Shown: positions 32,346 through 54,234, counted from the stretch's first letter. The stretch is 64,000 bases of DNA from Oryzias latipes (GCF_002234675.1 NC_019862.2:22254160-22318159); one strand, 5' to 3'. Notes: generated by a model not told the origin, from the letters alone. Numbers and translations: made by a program.

Positions 32346-32767
32346 TTAACAAGTTTTTTTCCATTGAGTGATCTATTGGTGTGACGTGTCGCGGTCACCG
32401 TTGTCTTTAGTCCTGGTGTGTGACAAGGACGAGTTTTCAAAGTTTTTAAACACAAGCAGGTCATTTGAGATCACGTGCTGCATGAAAACACCCACCAAGA
32501 GATGCTACCAAACACATGCAGCAAAGCACGTCTTTAGCATCTTCTTTTCACTTTGACCTAACGGGTGAAGGCAGTTTCTGGAGTCGTCACTGATTGTAAG
32601 AGGTCTCCAGAAGTGTTTTTTTAATGGAACTTGCTTCAAATTGATACTGGAGCTCAGTTTAAACAGTTCCACAACTTGGTTAAGACCATCACAAGGGCCC
32701 TTAATCAGCAGATTATCACAAGTGAGGTCATTCATGCCCCTCAAAATCAACACCTCAAGGTACTAGA

Positions 32768-32860
32768 TTAGTGGTCCCCAACCCCTGGGTCGTGAACTGC
32801 CTGTCGCTTGGTAGACAAAATAAATGTATTTTGGATAATTTCTGTTGTGTTTAGTTTCTG
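32768..32860 (+). repeat. hAT-type element end
   Basis: TAGTGGTCCCCAACCCCTGGG followed by TCGTGAACTGCC and GGTAGACAAAATAAA resembles the start of hAT-derived fish repeats. The partner end is unknown; an inverted match (GGTTGGGAACCACTG) sits at about 38461-38477, 5.7 kb away, and probably belongs to another copy. Confidence 0.4.
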
Positions 32861-33039
32861 ATTCTGAATGAAGTTTTTTTTTGGAAAAATGACCAGATTC
32901 TGTCCACCACATCCATCTACAACCAGGAAACACTAAACATGTGGAATGCGTTGAAGAATGTGCTAATAGGAAGGTAAAAGTGTCACAAAATTGACGAGCT
33001 TGTAGATTTTACGTGAGAACTTGTAGAATTATTTTACAA

Positions 33040-33925
33040 GTCAAATCTACAAGAAACATTTTATCTTCTTACGCAGTGCCTGCGTTTTTGAACTTGCATT
33101 TAGCTCATGGTGTTCACACTGCAAGTGGGTACGGGCGCCTTTTTTTTTTCTGCTGTCCACGGACGCATGACGGCTTGGTGCGAAAAGTTAAAGTGGTTCA
33201 AATGTCATGAATCTTGATCCAGGCTTTTTCTTTCACAGCTCTATTCTGAAATATTAAAAACTTGGTGTTATAGAACTCTAGCCACTGAAGTACGAATAAA
33301 CGGCGTAAAGAACATGTAAATCAAGGTAGAACATGAACCCTGTGTGATTATGCTGCTTAAATGCAATTCATTAGTGATACATGCATTAGTTATGTAGTTT
33401 GAACGTGATATGTGCGTCATATACCCGATCTAAAAGTTAGACATCGGTGGAACATGCGTGAAAAGACTTTTAGACGTACATGGAATGGTCGTGAAAAGCC
33501 ACAAATTTGCGTATGCATGTTGCAAAAATCACGCACAGTTGCGTAAGATTTACATAATAATTGTTTATAAACTACATAAAACACACGTAAACTGCATAAT
33601 TCCCAACCGACCAAAAGTTTGAACAGCTCAAAACTGAATTCACGTTAAGACCTGACAGGCGGAACCCTCAACAGAAATCTGCGCACATCGACGAACGCTA
33701 AAAACACCTATGAGTTACGTATAACACGCATGTGACATGTGACATGTGCCATGTGCCATCCACATGTCACTACCAAGTCCAAGTCGCTGACTGGTCAAAG
33801 TTTGACCTGGTTAAACTTGTCTGTAGAGCCAGAAAACTGCATATATGTGCATTTATAAAGACTTTTCATTGAAAGGGGGTTGCTTAAACGCACGTTTCTG
33901 ATGGTGCTTTGAACGTAACATTACT
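33040..33925 (+). repeat. MITE family D copy split by a family A copy
   Basis: The left part (about 33070-33285; GTTCACACTGCAAGTG, GGCTTTTTCTTTCACAGCTC) and right part (33745-33925; ACTGGTCAAAGTTTGACCTGG, GACTTTTCATTGAAAGG) are consecutive parts of family D. The DNA between them matches family A. It lies between gpx7 and the IFIT gene; the remaining intergenic DNA 32346-34860 is AT-rich with no gene. Confidence 0.55.
33286..33745 (+). repeat. MITE family A copy nested in family D
   Basis: The interior matches the copy at 56.3-56.9 kb block by block: AAAGAACATGTAAATCAA, GAAAAGCCACAAAT, GTTGCGTAAGATTTACA and GCACATCGACGAACG. The GCCGTGTCACACAG terminal blocks of the other copies are not clear here, so it is a trimmed or diverged member. 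Confidence 0.55.
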
Positions 33926-34644
33926 GTCGATGCATGTCAAGTCATTTGCTTCAGTCACGCGTCTAAAATACATCCACTTCAATCGCCAAATCCACTCCAA
34001 CAGCTAAAATAAAAGCCCAGAGCTAGCAAAGGTTAATAAAAAGAACAAAAGTCCTTGGGAAGTTTCTTTGGGGAGAAGGGACCCAGTGATGAAATGGAGG
34101 AAGAGCCTTTAACTTAAAAGAAAAATAAATCTGCTATCTACTGACAAAACCAGGAGTCTTCTTTGCAATATGGATTTTTTCTCACATTTGCTTCAGCATG
34201 CCAAACCCTCTTTGCACAAACATGCAGCAACTGACTCTTTAATGTTACACTAATTAAAAAGTTGCATTCACTGTGGATTTAATATTATACTTAGAAATCA
34301 ACAGTTTTATGACAGTTGTATCATTTATTTTATTTAATATCTGTCAAACCTTAAAAGTTGGTCACGGCTGAAAATTGACATTAAAGGGAAAATCTACATC
34401 ACATTTTCATGGGTCCCACACAAATACTACGTTCAGAAAATACTCCTCTATGCTAAAGAGAAATACACAATGAATTATCAAGGTTCATTAAAACAAAATA
34501 TGAATGATCTTTCTGCTCAGATAATCTGACCCCAAATTGAATTCTCAGTGATTTTTACAAATCAGAAACAAATTTATAAATCAAAAATTTTGTCACACAG
34601 AATCTTCATTATTGGTAAAACATCCAGAAACACAAAATGAAAAT

Positions 34645-34650
34645 TTATTT
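34645..34650 (-). terminator. ifit: IFIT polyadenylation signal
   Basis: AATAAA on the minus strand, about 215 bp after the stop codon. It is the nearest good match, but other TTTATT matches lie further left. Confidence 0.4.
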
Positions 34651-34861
34651 TTAAAGGATGTTTGTTTTGCTTTTCACAAATAAAGTCTTAGTAAAATAGT
34701 AAAAACTCCTCAGATCTGAAAACTTTGTTGTGACACAATATATAATTTTGAAGAGTGGAACCAAAAGCAAACGTCAAAATTTACAGTTTTTGATTGCAAA
34801 TTTCTTGATATAATTAATGCCGTGGAAAGCCAATAAAGAAAAGATGAGAAGATGTTTCACT

Positions 34862-36444
34862 TCAGTCCAATGTTGGCAGTTCGGCAAGGAACCGTGTTAC
34901 TTCTTCACACAGCGGGTGTTTATTTTGGTGTTGAATCTTCTCCAGCACTTTGATGCTTTGGTCACGATAGAAGGACTTGTGTGGTATTCTTGCAGCTTCC
35001 ATGTAGTACCTTGTTGATTCTTCTCTTTCTTTTTGAGTAAAATACAAATATCTTGCATAATAATAGTAAAGCATCTGTTTTCCCTCATGATTCTGATCAG
35101 CAGCTTTTTGCAGCAGTTCTTCAAATTTCTGCTTAGCTTTTTCCTGTTGATTGGTCTTTGCATAAATGCCCGCAAGATATATTTCCTTTTTCCATGAGGT
35201 CTCCGGGTACAAACGAATCACCTCCAGGTGTAGACTGATTGATCTGTTGATCACTTTAGGGGAATTGTTGTCTGTGTGATAGATCTTTGTCTTGTAAAAG
35301 TTAGCGGTGCATCTTTTATTGAAACGTGCCTCTGGATGTCTTTCCAGAGCTTCTTCAGCCACATTTATGAGGTCATCAATGGATAAATGATCTTTGAAGA
35401 GTGACTGTAATGGCTCAATGCCACTGTATTTGGTTAGAGGTTTGTCAAAAATCGTTCTGGCCAGCTTACGGGCTTCATCTTTAATGTCCTCTCCTGTCTT
35501 AGCTCGTCTAATCAAGTCATAAGCAGCAAGATACACGCTTGCAGGGTCCCGCTCTTTGGCCTCTCTGATTTCCTCCCAGAGATCAGCACTTATAACTTCT
35601 CCGAGGTCTTTTGAGATATTTACAAGGTTCACCACACGGCTTGTTTGCCACTCCACTCTGTCAGGCTGCATCTTTATGGCTTTGTTGAAGTAATACATTG
35701 CCAACAGCTTTTGTGTTTTGCCATACTTCATCAGATTCCAAGCTTTTTCAGCATAGACCTCTGGCGGGGGGTGCTCACTCATCAGATCATCAATCTTAGA
35801 CAAGTACCTCTGTGCCTCTGCTTCTTTTCCCAATTTGTGGTACAGCCAAGCCAGATTGCCATAGTTCACCACCAACCAGGGTCCTTCATCATCATTGTTT
35901 CTGAGCCGGCAGAAGGTGTCTTTAGCTTCGTTGAAGTTTCTCAAGGCCTCATCCTTCAAGTCCAACTGGTAATAAACAAACCCTAGCAAGTTGTAAACGT
36001 GACCCATCCAGCTGGATGTACTGTTGGAGACAAGATCCTCTAATTCATCCCTGAATTTGATAGGATTCAGCTTCCAAGTAAAGTGGCACTCAAGGGCTTC
36101 CAGTTTGGACTCCATCTTAGGCAGACTGAGAAGCACTGAAACAAATCCAAAGTAAAGTTTTAGTACAAACATGCCTTCAGTCAAATCACAGGACCTTAAA
36201 ACATAAGACGTAAAGGCAAAGCATAAGGAAAACAACATCAATGAGTGTCAAAAAAATAAAATAGTTAATGAGGAAGTGCCTCACAGTTCAATCCACGACC
36301 AATGGACACAATGTGATGCTGAAACGAAAAAAAGAAATGAGAAAAAGAACTTTAATTGTACAAATTACTCCTTCATTCAAAACACTGGCTGTCAGAAGAA
36401 GGTGTTTTCTGTAGAGTCAAGGACTTACCTCCTCGTTCGTGCAT
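34862..36444 (-). CDS. ifit: Interferon-induced protein with tetratricopeptide repeats (IFIT)
   Basis: IFIT proteins are interferon-induced TPR proteins that bind non-self RNA 5' ends and block translation in the cytosol. Coding exons 36429-36444 (16 nt) and 34862-36135 join to 429 codons plus stop. Exon 1 carries ATG and ends G|GTAAGT; exon 2 begins after TTTGTTTCAG, and the frame runs through to MESKLEALECHFTWKL. Exon 1 coding with one large second exon is the classic IFIT structure. The second ATG, at 36115, has a strong context (AAGATGG) and may be the main start. Helical TPR units are visible across the protein (YNLLGFVYYQLDLKDEAL, VVNYGNLAWLYHKLGKEAEA). It is a single copy here; the exact paralog number cannot be assigned. 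Confidence 0.93.
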
Positions 36445-36466
36445 GCCAACACATCTGAATTCTGGT

Positions 36467-36476
36467 CCTTATAAAC
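36467..36476 (-). promoter_or_regulatory. ifit: IFIT TATA box
   Basis: GTTTATAAGG on the minus strand, about 25-30 bp before the exon 1 ATG. That spacing would leave almost no leader if transcription starts at the usual distance, which favours either a very short leader or use of the downstream ATG at 36115. A weaker TTTTTATGG lies about 25 bp further upstream. Confidence 0.5.
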
Positions 36477-36581
36477 CCCTGCTTTGGGTGCCATAAAAAC
36501 CTTTAATGTTTAACTTTCACAGTACTGTAAATAGCAGGACAGTAAATGCTGGGTTTGACATCATTAGAGTTCTTTTTATTT

Positions 36582-36592
36582 GGAAACGAAAG
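36582..36592 (+). promoter_or_regulatory. ifit: Interferon-stimulated response element upstream of IFIT
   Basis: GGAAACGAAAG fits GRAANNGAAA, the IRF/ISGF3-binding ISRE core. It lies about 140 bp upstream of the first ATG, the normal place for IFIT promoters, and ISREs work in either orientation. It is the only clear match seen close to the gene. Confidence 0.65.
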
Positions 36593-36719
36593 AAGGGAAA
36601 AAAAGAACAAGCAAATACTGACTTTCTGTAGAAGGTTGTAAATTATCTGTGCTTCATATTTTTTGTGGGTCAAAAATGTTTTGAAAATCAGAAAGTTAGA
36701 CATCTTCTGATGCTAAAAC

Positions 36720-38435
36720 TACAAGTTAAAGGCACAACTGTGACATGACAGCTCATTACAGGGAACCCAAACGCTGACAATGTTTGGCAGGACGATGGGA
36801 AAGCAAACTGATTCACTGAAGAACAAAATGAAGACTCAGAAAGGTTAACTATTGATCATCTTTTGGAGAAGTGGTCCTAAAATATCTGGCACAACACTGA
36901 CTTCTGATTCCTGTCAAACCTCTGACTGATGATGAGATGAGGTAGAGGAAGGATGCAGAGCTTCGTAGACGTCTGTCAAAATAACCAGCAATAGATTCAT
37001 GCCACAACGGAAATAGTGGTTGACTGCTGATGCCGGCCTCCTCTCTCCTTACTGGGGAACATTTATGGTGAGGAAGCAGCAAATCTTGTTGTTGGGAATC
37101 AATGGAGAAGGTCTGAAGGGAAAAAGATGCTAGTATGGGGTGTCTGGGATATTTTTATTAAGTTTTGTTCTCATGAGTGAGGCATTTAAATGTTTTTCTA
37201 TGATTCTAGTATTTGTAGATGTTTTGGGCATTTTTATTTTAGATGTTAACCTCAATTTTTCCTATTTTTGCATTTATGTTTCATCAGTTTCCTTGTTTTA
37301 TTTCTTTATCTTTCTGTTTAATTGCACGTTTGGGAGTTTCCTCATCGAACGACAATAAAAGCAAGAATCTTATCTAAAGAACATCTGACTAAGTGTAATG
37401 ACACACAGGTGCAGCCCCACCTAACCACAGCTGAGGGAAATAAAGAGTTATCTGTAAAGTTTCAGAATGCAAACAGGACTCAGTTTCTGTTCTGAAGACA
37501 TTTGGAAATAAATGTTACTAGTGCCAGATCCGTTCACCAAGTAACCACTAACATTCCTGGTTCCAAATGACTCGTTAGTGGTAGATCTTGAGCGTGGATC
37601 TCATAATATCTTAATTTCAAAGGCAAATCTTTTCTCTCCTTTATTTTTATCCTTTTTATTATTTTATTATAATATTTTCATGGCTAATGTAGGTGACTGA
37701 TTGTTTTCTTTATTTTTTTTATGTCTCCAGTTTCCCTTAACTTTTAAGTGTAAAGTTTATCTTAATCCTCCTTAAAATATCTGCTGCTGCTTTAAACGTT
37801 ATTTGTTCAACAGATTTTGTGTAGGACCCATGAGAATATAATATAGATTTCTCCTCAACCCATAACGTTGAAGCTAAAAATGTGGAACTTCAGCCTGGAC
37901 TGCTTTTAAGGTGCAATGGAGAAAAATGAAAAAAGAAAAGAAAGGAAAAAAATAGGTCTCTAAAATTGGTATTTTTTAAATACAGTAACAAACATGAATT
38001 TCACAGTTTGAGTGGCAGCATCCTCAGAACATTAGACAGCCGGTTGCTGAATATAAGGCAGAGTGTGTTGGTTAGTGGGAACAACTGTCACAACAAAGCC
38101 ATATTTGGAGTATAAAGACTCCTGGTATTTGTTTGTTAAATGGAGCTTTCTTTTATTTTGAAGATGTTTCCTCAATGACTGTTTTCTGTGAAAAGAAACT
38201 GTTCAAATACTTTTGTTTTTAGTTAGCTTTGTTAACTTGGGGGTTTTAATATAGCGGTCGGCACAGCCGCGAAAGTAGCGGATGTTTTTTCAACAGGTGA
38301 CCGAGTGACAAGCATCAGGAATAAGTTGGATGTGGTCGGGAGAATCCAGTGGGTTTGCAAAATAAAACTTCCTTCAGAATCAGAATTTAAATAAAATGGA
38401 AAAAATGTAAGTCATATTTTTTTTTCCTCTGCGGA
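36720..38435. other. Intergenic DNA between IFIT and reep6, no gene seen
   Basis: AT-rich DNA with several T-rich tracts. No splice-linked or long coding frame was found. A 78-codon minus-strand frame at 36849-37082 has no recognisable domain. A short stretch near 38255-38435 may be the body of the hAT element that ends at 38477. Confidence 0.4.
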
Positions 38436-38477
38436 CTGGTAGCAACTGTTCCAGCAGCAGCGAGGTTGGGAACCACT
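38435..38477. repeat. hAT-type element end
   Basis: GCGGACTGGTAGCAACTG and the terminal GGTTGGGAACCACTG match the right end of common fish hAT repeats of the CAGTGGTTCCCAACC kind. No transposase is visible. Confidence 0.45.
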
Positions 38478-38629
38478 GTCATATGCGGGTCAGGTCCCTG
38501 ATGTTCCACTAAACTCTAAACTTTTGCCCCTAGTTTAATGAAAATGATTTCTTGAGGTTTATACAGCTTCTGATTTATTCGGCCTGCAAGTCGAATGTCA
38601 GGGGGGCAGGTCAAGGGGTCATAAAGGGG

Positions 38630-39335
38630 TAGACATGGTCAGCAACAGTACTCACGTAGGCTGTGGTGTTACCATGCTAAGTAAGCGTGCTATGAAAAGT
38701 TACCACCAAATTCTGACCCTGCCATCTGACTGTGGCAGCAAAAAAGAGACTAATCAGACCAGACAACATTTTCCCAATCTTCCATTGTCCAGTTTCGGTG
38801 AATCTGTGAATAGCCTCAGTTTCCTGTTCTTAGGTGACAGGAGTGGCACATGGTGTTGTCTTCTGCTGCTGTAGCCCATCTGGTTGGACGTGTTTTGCGT
38901 TCAGAGATTCTCTTCTACAGACATTGCTTGGAACCAGTAGTTATTTGAGTTTCTGTTGCCTTTCTATCAGCTGGAACAAGTCTGGCCATTCTCCTCTGAC
39001 TTCTGGCTTCAAAAAAGTATTTTTACTTACAGAACTGCCGGTCCCTGGATAATTTCTCTTTTTTGGACCATTCTCTGTAAATCCTAGAAATGGTTGAGGG
39101 TAAAAAATCCCGGCAGATCAGCAGCTTCTGAAATACTCAGACTAGCTTGTCTGGCAACCAACAACCACGTTTGAAGTCCATCAAATCACCTTTCTTCCCC
39201 ATTCTGATGTTTGAACTGCAACACATGGTCTTGACCATGTCTACACACCTAAAATGCATTGAGTTGCTGTCATGTGATTGGCTGAATGGAAATTTGAGTG
39301 TGTTAATTTTTGTGCCTAATGCGTATCTGTCATAT
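38630..39335. repeat. Dispersed ancient transposon fragment
   Basis: Phrases such as CACCAAATTCTGACCCTGCC, TTTCCTGTTCTTAGGTGACAG, CTTCTGCTGCTGTAGCCCAT, TTTTGGACCATTCTCTGTAAA, CAGCTTCTGAAATACTCAGA and TGGTCTTGACCATGTCTACA belong to a repeat I recognise as widespread in fish genomes. I cannot place its class with confidence. The positive-strand frames inside it are not genes. The following 39336-40857 is AT-rich intergenic DNA with one possible hAT-like start near 40163. Confidence 0.55.
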
Positions 39336-40857
39336 ACTGGATATGTCAAAAGAAATGTCTATAGTGACAAACTATGTTCATAATAATTAAAAAAATTACC
39401 TCAAACATATACAAATAACCCCAAAAAACCTGAATGAGTAGAATTATGTTTCTCTATGAAAAATAATAAAATGCCAAATTTAGAGAAGATAAAAATAAAA
39501 TTGATGGACACAATTAGTGCTGACCCCAAAACTGACTTTAACTCCTTTTAGAGTTGACAAAGTCAGTTGAAGACTTTTGTTGCTAAAAATCTAGTATTTT
39601 TAAATTCAGGCAAAAAACTGAGCAAAGTCCAGAAACATTTATCAGAAACTCCTCGTTCCTGCCAAGACTTCTTGCCACAGACCAGTATTTAAGTAAACAG
39701 GGTAATAAGTCTCCTGCAGTGAGCTAGGCACAAACAAGCTGGTTTCACCATTGTAGGTTTCATAAGTTTCGTTTCTGTTTTTATTTTTTTTTAAATCTTA
39801 TGATGCTAATAAAAATGTCTATCTTATCTTACCCTAATGCACAGCTTCAATCACTTTGTGTTTGATCATCAACTTCATAAACAGACCTCCCATATCAACT
39901 GAAACTTGTTTACTTGTTTGAGGCAGCAGTATTTGGTAGGTGTCCTCCAGAAGGTGGAATTTGAGGTATTTGAAATACAGAGAAATCAATGTTTTTATGG
40001 TATGTAGCTAGTGAAAGCAAGGAAACATTTTTTTAGATCATAGACAGTAGGTTGGATTGTTCAAAAGACAAAGATTATCTTAATTTTGATATTCAGAAGT
40101 GCTCCACATTAGAAATGGACATCAACAACATTTGACCTATACTGAGTGGTTGGTGTCCATTAGGTCTGCACAATGAATCGCAAATTTATCGGTATTGAGA
40201 TATCAAGCTTTGCCATTTCGAGGTGCTGTGCGAAACTACAATTCCAAAATCAAGTGCCCCAGAAATCTCCCAGAGGTCTCTGCGAAATACCATTGTGCAT
40301 TGATGCTTACTTGAATGGCGAATGCAAACCACAACACACTGCGTTTGAACAACTTTTACAAAGAAAATTTATTTAAATGTATTTTTTAAAATAAAATATC
40401 AACGTTATCATCTTTAGAACACAGGGAATTCATGAATGGTCGTCGCAAAATGCTCATATTGATGAGATTTTTACTTTGTGAAATCCATGATGTTATATTT
40501 GCTGTAAAACAAAAAAAAGCAGTGAGCATGGTGTACGAATTACTCTTAAAATCCAGGGCACTACATAGTCCCGCACTATATAGTTTTTAGTAGTTAGGTA
40601 TTAGAGAGGGAATTGAGACATAGCCAGTGTTTCTTATCATTTATTATTGGTGATATCAAAGTGAACTTTTCAATAAAATCAGGCCAAATAGGAAAAATAC
40701 TCATGCAAATAAAAATATTCCTAACTTATTGTGAGTCTTGTAAGTAATCAGAGATGAGTGCTTTTTGCAGTAGAAGAGGGGTATATGGGTGCAGACCAAG
40801 AGGTGCGTGTTCCTTGGAACTGGAACACACTGTTGAACTTTCTCTGTGTTGTGGGCC

Positions 40858-41424
40858 TAAGGGCCGTGTCACACAGCTACTATGTACATTTTACACATTT
40901 TCCATGTATTCAATTTCTGTCTTTCGTGATGAATGCGCGAAATACGTAATTCGCTAGTGTTTCCTGTCATGTGTCGCTGTGCGCAGATGTTCGTCGAGGA
41001 TGTTGGGCGATTGGCCTTTACCTGAATTTGGTTTTATGCTGATCAGAATTTTTGGTTAGATGAAAATTAAGCAGGTTTTGTGTATTTTACGAGGCTTGTA
41101 CACAATTCAAGCGTAAATCTTACGCAATTGTGCATAGTTTTTGTCTATGGACTTTTTACGTACGTACCACTGAAGTATAACTTTTATATTGCGTATAGAG
41201 CACACATATGACGTTCAAATTAAGTAAATTAATGCATGGATTTTGGGCCATATTTGCCTTTTTCGTTGATTTACATGTTCTTTGCATGATTTATTTGTAC
41301 TTTTGTGGTTTCAAAGTGGTTCAATTCTGATTCTCACTCTTTCCACGTGTATTCACGTATGACCAATTTTCATCTGTACAATGTGCGCAAAATGTACGTA
41401 ATGGCTGTGTGACACGGCCTTAAC
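40858..41424 (-). repeat. MITE family A copy with terminal inverted repeats
   Basis: The left end AAGGGCCGTGTCACACAGCTAC and right end ATGGCTGTGTGACACGGCCTTAA are near-perfect inverted repeats. The interior is the reverse complement of the copies at 33.3 and 56.3 kb (GATTTACATGTTCTTTGC, AATCTTACGCAATTGTGC). It lies about 290 bp upstream of the reep6 start. Confidence 0.7.
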
Positions 41425-41559
41425 TCAAAGAAATTCTTAAACACCCCAGTGACCTGCTTCCAATTCACAACCGTTGTGCGGATCATGACTCTTTGTTAAG
41501 ATAAACCGATATACATATATATGTTGGAAATGACTTTTGGGTTTCATGACGGTCACAGC

Positions 41560-41715
41560 CATATCATTATCCACCTGCTCCTGTGCTCCTCCCCCTCCTC
41601 CTCCTCATCAAAGCAGATTGCTGCTGTCAGGGGATTAACGGCGGTTATAACTTCCTCTTCCCTGCAGGCTGCCTTTCCCTGACCCATTTTGCGCTTTAGC
41701 AGCTCTTCGAGCACC
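41560..41715 (+). promoter_or_regulatory. reep6: Putative reep6 promoter and leader
   Basis: It contains GGGATTAA at 41631-41638, the complement of the TAATCC site bound by CRX/OTX homeoproteins, about 80 bp before the ATG, and TTGCTGCTGTCAG next to it, which resembles half of an NRL/MAF site. Mammalian Reep6 is a rod photoreceptor gene under NRL and CRX, so the sites make sense, but both are short motifs and could be chance. Confidence 0.4.
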
Positions 41716-52015
<10,300 letters not shown>

Positions 52016-52684
52016 GGAGCTCAAGAGATGAAAAAGTGAAGATTTTCTTCTTCATTCTGACGGATCCCAAATGAAAATCCGTTAGTGTCAAAGACTGGTT
52101 GATTGTCTATCAAGTATTATACAGAAATTGCATGTCAGATCTCCTGTTTCTGTCTTTTTCATTTTTAATATATTTATTTATTAGGATTATTGGTATTTGA
52201 AGCTCCTGAAACTTGTTAAAGATCACCATCTACCTTAAGGATGTAGAGAATCTCTGTTGTTACATTTTTACTTGTTCCATCTTGATGAAAACAATCTTAG
52301 AATTCAAAACGTTCTGATTAAAACAAAACTATGTGAACTCTGTCCTTTTGAAGTGTTGTTTTTGTTGCTGCTTACAGGTTTTTGTTGCAGAATGTTGTCA
52401 AAATCGAACATTTTTCAGAAATGTTTTGTTTCTTTAGATATTGCAGAGTACGACACACTTTTAAGGTGGGTGTGATCTCTAGATGTTTTTGTCTTGCTTA
52501 CGTGATTTGAGAAGAAATTCAAATTCTGCATGTAGTTATTTGTGCTGCAAAAAGTGTCTGGTTCAAATCCCAGCTTTCTTCTTTTGTTGTGGAGTTGCAG
52601 CATTTTTCTGAGCATAGGATTGAGTGTGGCAGCCTAAATGAACCCCTCAACATTTCCAGGTTATTTGCCCCCCTCCCAAACCAA

Positions 52685-52755
52685 AGGAAGCTGGGATAGG
52701 CTCCAGCCCCCTCAATGACTCACCACAGGATAAAGCTGGACAAGGAGATAGATGA
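52685..52755 (+). repeat. LINE-type 3' tail fragment
   Basis: GGAAGCTGGGATAGGCTCCAG with CCTCAATGACTCACCACAGGA and a GGATAAAG-type end is the well-known 3' tail found behind many fish non-LTR elements. It lies in the reep6 3' untranslated or downstream region. Confidence 0.6.
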
Positions 52756-52924
52756 ATATTTCATTTGTCTACCTTATCTGGCCTATTTAATTTCTTTTCA
52801 AATCCAGGATTCAGAGCAAATAAATGTTTACTTTTTATTCACCAATATTTTCACGCAAGTGCAACTTAAAAAAAAGTCTTTGTACTTGCTCACTTTTTTT
52901 GAAATGAAGAGGAATTAAATGAAT

Positions 52925-52930
52925 AATAAA
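52925..52930 (+). terminator. reep6: Possible reep6 polyadenylation signal
   Basis: AATAAA about 910 bp after the proposed stop at 52015. It is the first close match in a T-rich 3' region. Confidence 0.35.
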
Positions 52931-53265
52931 GAGGAATTAAATGAATAAAAAATTAAATGACCCTTAGAATTGCTTTATCTGCTGTTTTTTATTTGGCCTC
53001 AGGACTTTTTCTTTTATGGGGGTAATCTTTAGCACCACCCGCAGATCGTTTTGTAGTTTGCCAGTTTGCTACATTAGCTTGCTAAATTTGAAGTTTCGCA
53101 AAAAGGTTTCAATCTAAAACTACATTTCAAATTATTTATGAAATATACTAAATATACTAAATATAAACTACAAACTATGTGAACTTTATTGTGACATTAA
53201 TACTTTTCCTTACTGACTTCATCTTTCTGTTTATTATTTCAATTAAATTTACCAACATGAATCAT

Positions 53266-53267
<2 letters not shown>

Positions 53268-53361
<94 letters not shown>

Positions 53362-53362
53362 T
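53268..53362. repeat. (TTTA)n microsatellite
   Basis: About 24 uninterrupted TTTA units. It yields Leu/Ile/Tyr/Phe-type repetitive frames on the plus strand that are not genes. It sits about 100 bp upstream of the c19orf25-homolog promoter. Confidence 0.97.
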
Positions 53363-53454
53363 ATAACAAAAAAGCTCAGTTCTTGGTGCAGGTGCCACTC
53401 CAAACCTGAAGGGGGAGACAATGCACCTCAAGGATGGTTGGCACCGGATGTCAG

Positions 53455-53607
53455 TTTGCGAGAGCCTGCGCATGCGCTGGGGGTGCTCACTGTTGACGTG
53501 ACGCGTTCATGTTCGGCTCTTGTTGATATTTGTGCACATATCACGCCAGTTTTGAGACCCAAGATGCAGTTGAGGGACCGAAATTGACAACAGTTGCATC
53601 CGTCTCG
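53455..53607 (+). promoter_or_regulatory. Promoter and leader exon of the C19orf25 homolog
   Basis: CTGCGCATGCGCT at 53466-53478 is a textbook palindromic NRF1 site, and TTGACGTGACGCG follows. A donor, GTCTCG|GTAAGG, at 53607 would end a noncoding first exon that splices to the acceptor TTTCAG|AAGTTGG at 54271. The layout is that of a TATA-less housekeeping promoter. Confidence 0.55.
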
Positions 53608-54234
53608 GTAAGGCTTTAAAATCTTTACTTTTGAAACTAATCCCGAGTTTGTTTTAGACCATTTTTCTGATACAACTAAAACCTCTTACAAAATGCATAA
53701 CGTATAACTTTACGCCATTCTTTTCTTATTAAAAATGTAAATGTTTTGAAAATATCGACTGAGAAACTTTTTCATCGTTGTGGTTCTTAAACGTGTCTTT
53801 CAGATTAATTACTCGTCGCTGTTTATATTTGTCAGCAGATTAGCCTAATGCTGGTTTCCCTGTATCTGAAATTAAATCCTTAAAAATATTTTCGAAGTTT
53901 TAATATGCAAAAACTTGCAGAACTTTCTCAGTTCTTTCTGCAATTTTAAACACTGTTTCGGCTGTGAACGATTTCTGGCTGCTATTTAGCCTCATCACAT
54001 CACTAAAAACCTATCTGGTGGCTCCACACTGATGAATAAATGAATGGACGAACTTTATTAATCCCAACAATGGGAAACTCAGTTCCAGTACCTCTGCAGC
54101 TCTTTAAGAAGAATAAGCACAAATAAAGAAATGCTACATGTTTAAATTAATTATCTACAGACTTATTGATACTAAGCAGATCATAAAAGAAATTTCTGAT
54201 TAATGCAGAGGTTCTGTATAAATGTACATTTTGA

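Noticed and set aside
32768-38477. One 5.7-kb hAT element carrying the IFIT gene between inverted ends
   Set aside because: The two ends differ in detail beyond the first bases, no target duplication was seen and many other repeats lie between; two separate fragments are more likely.
53179-53409. Plus-strand frame with repeated Tyr-Leu-Phe-Ile units
   Set aside because: It is translation of the (TTTA)n microsatellite.
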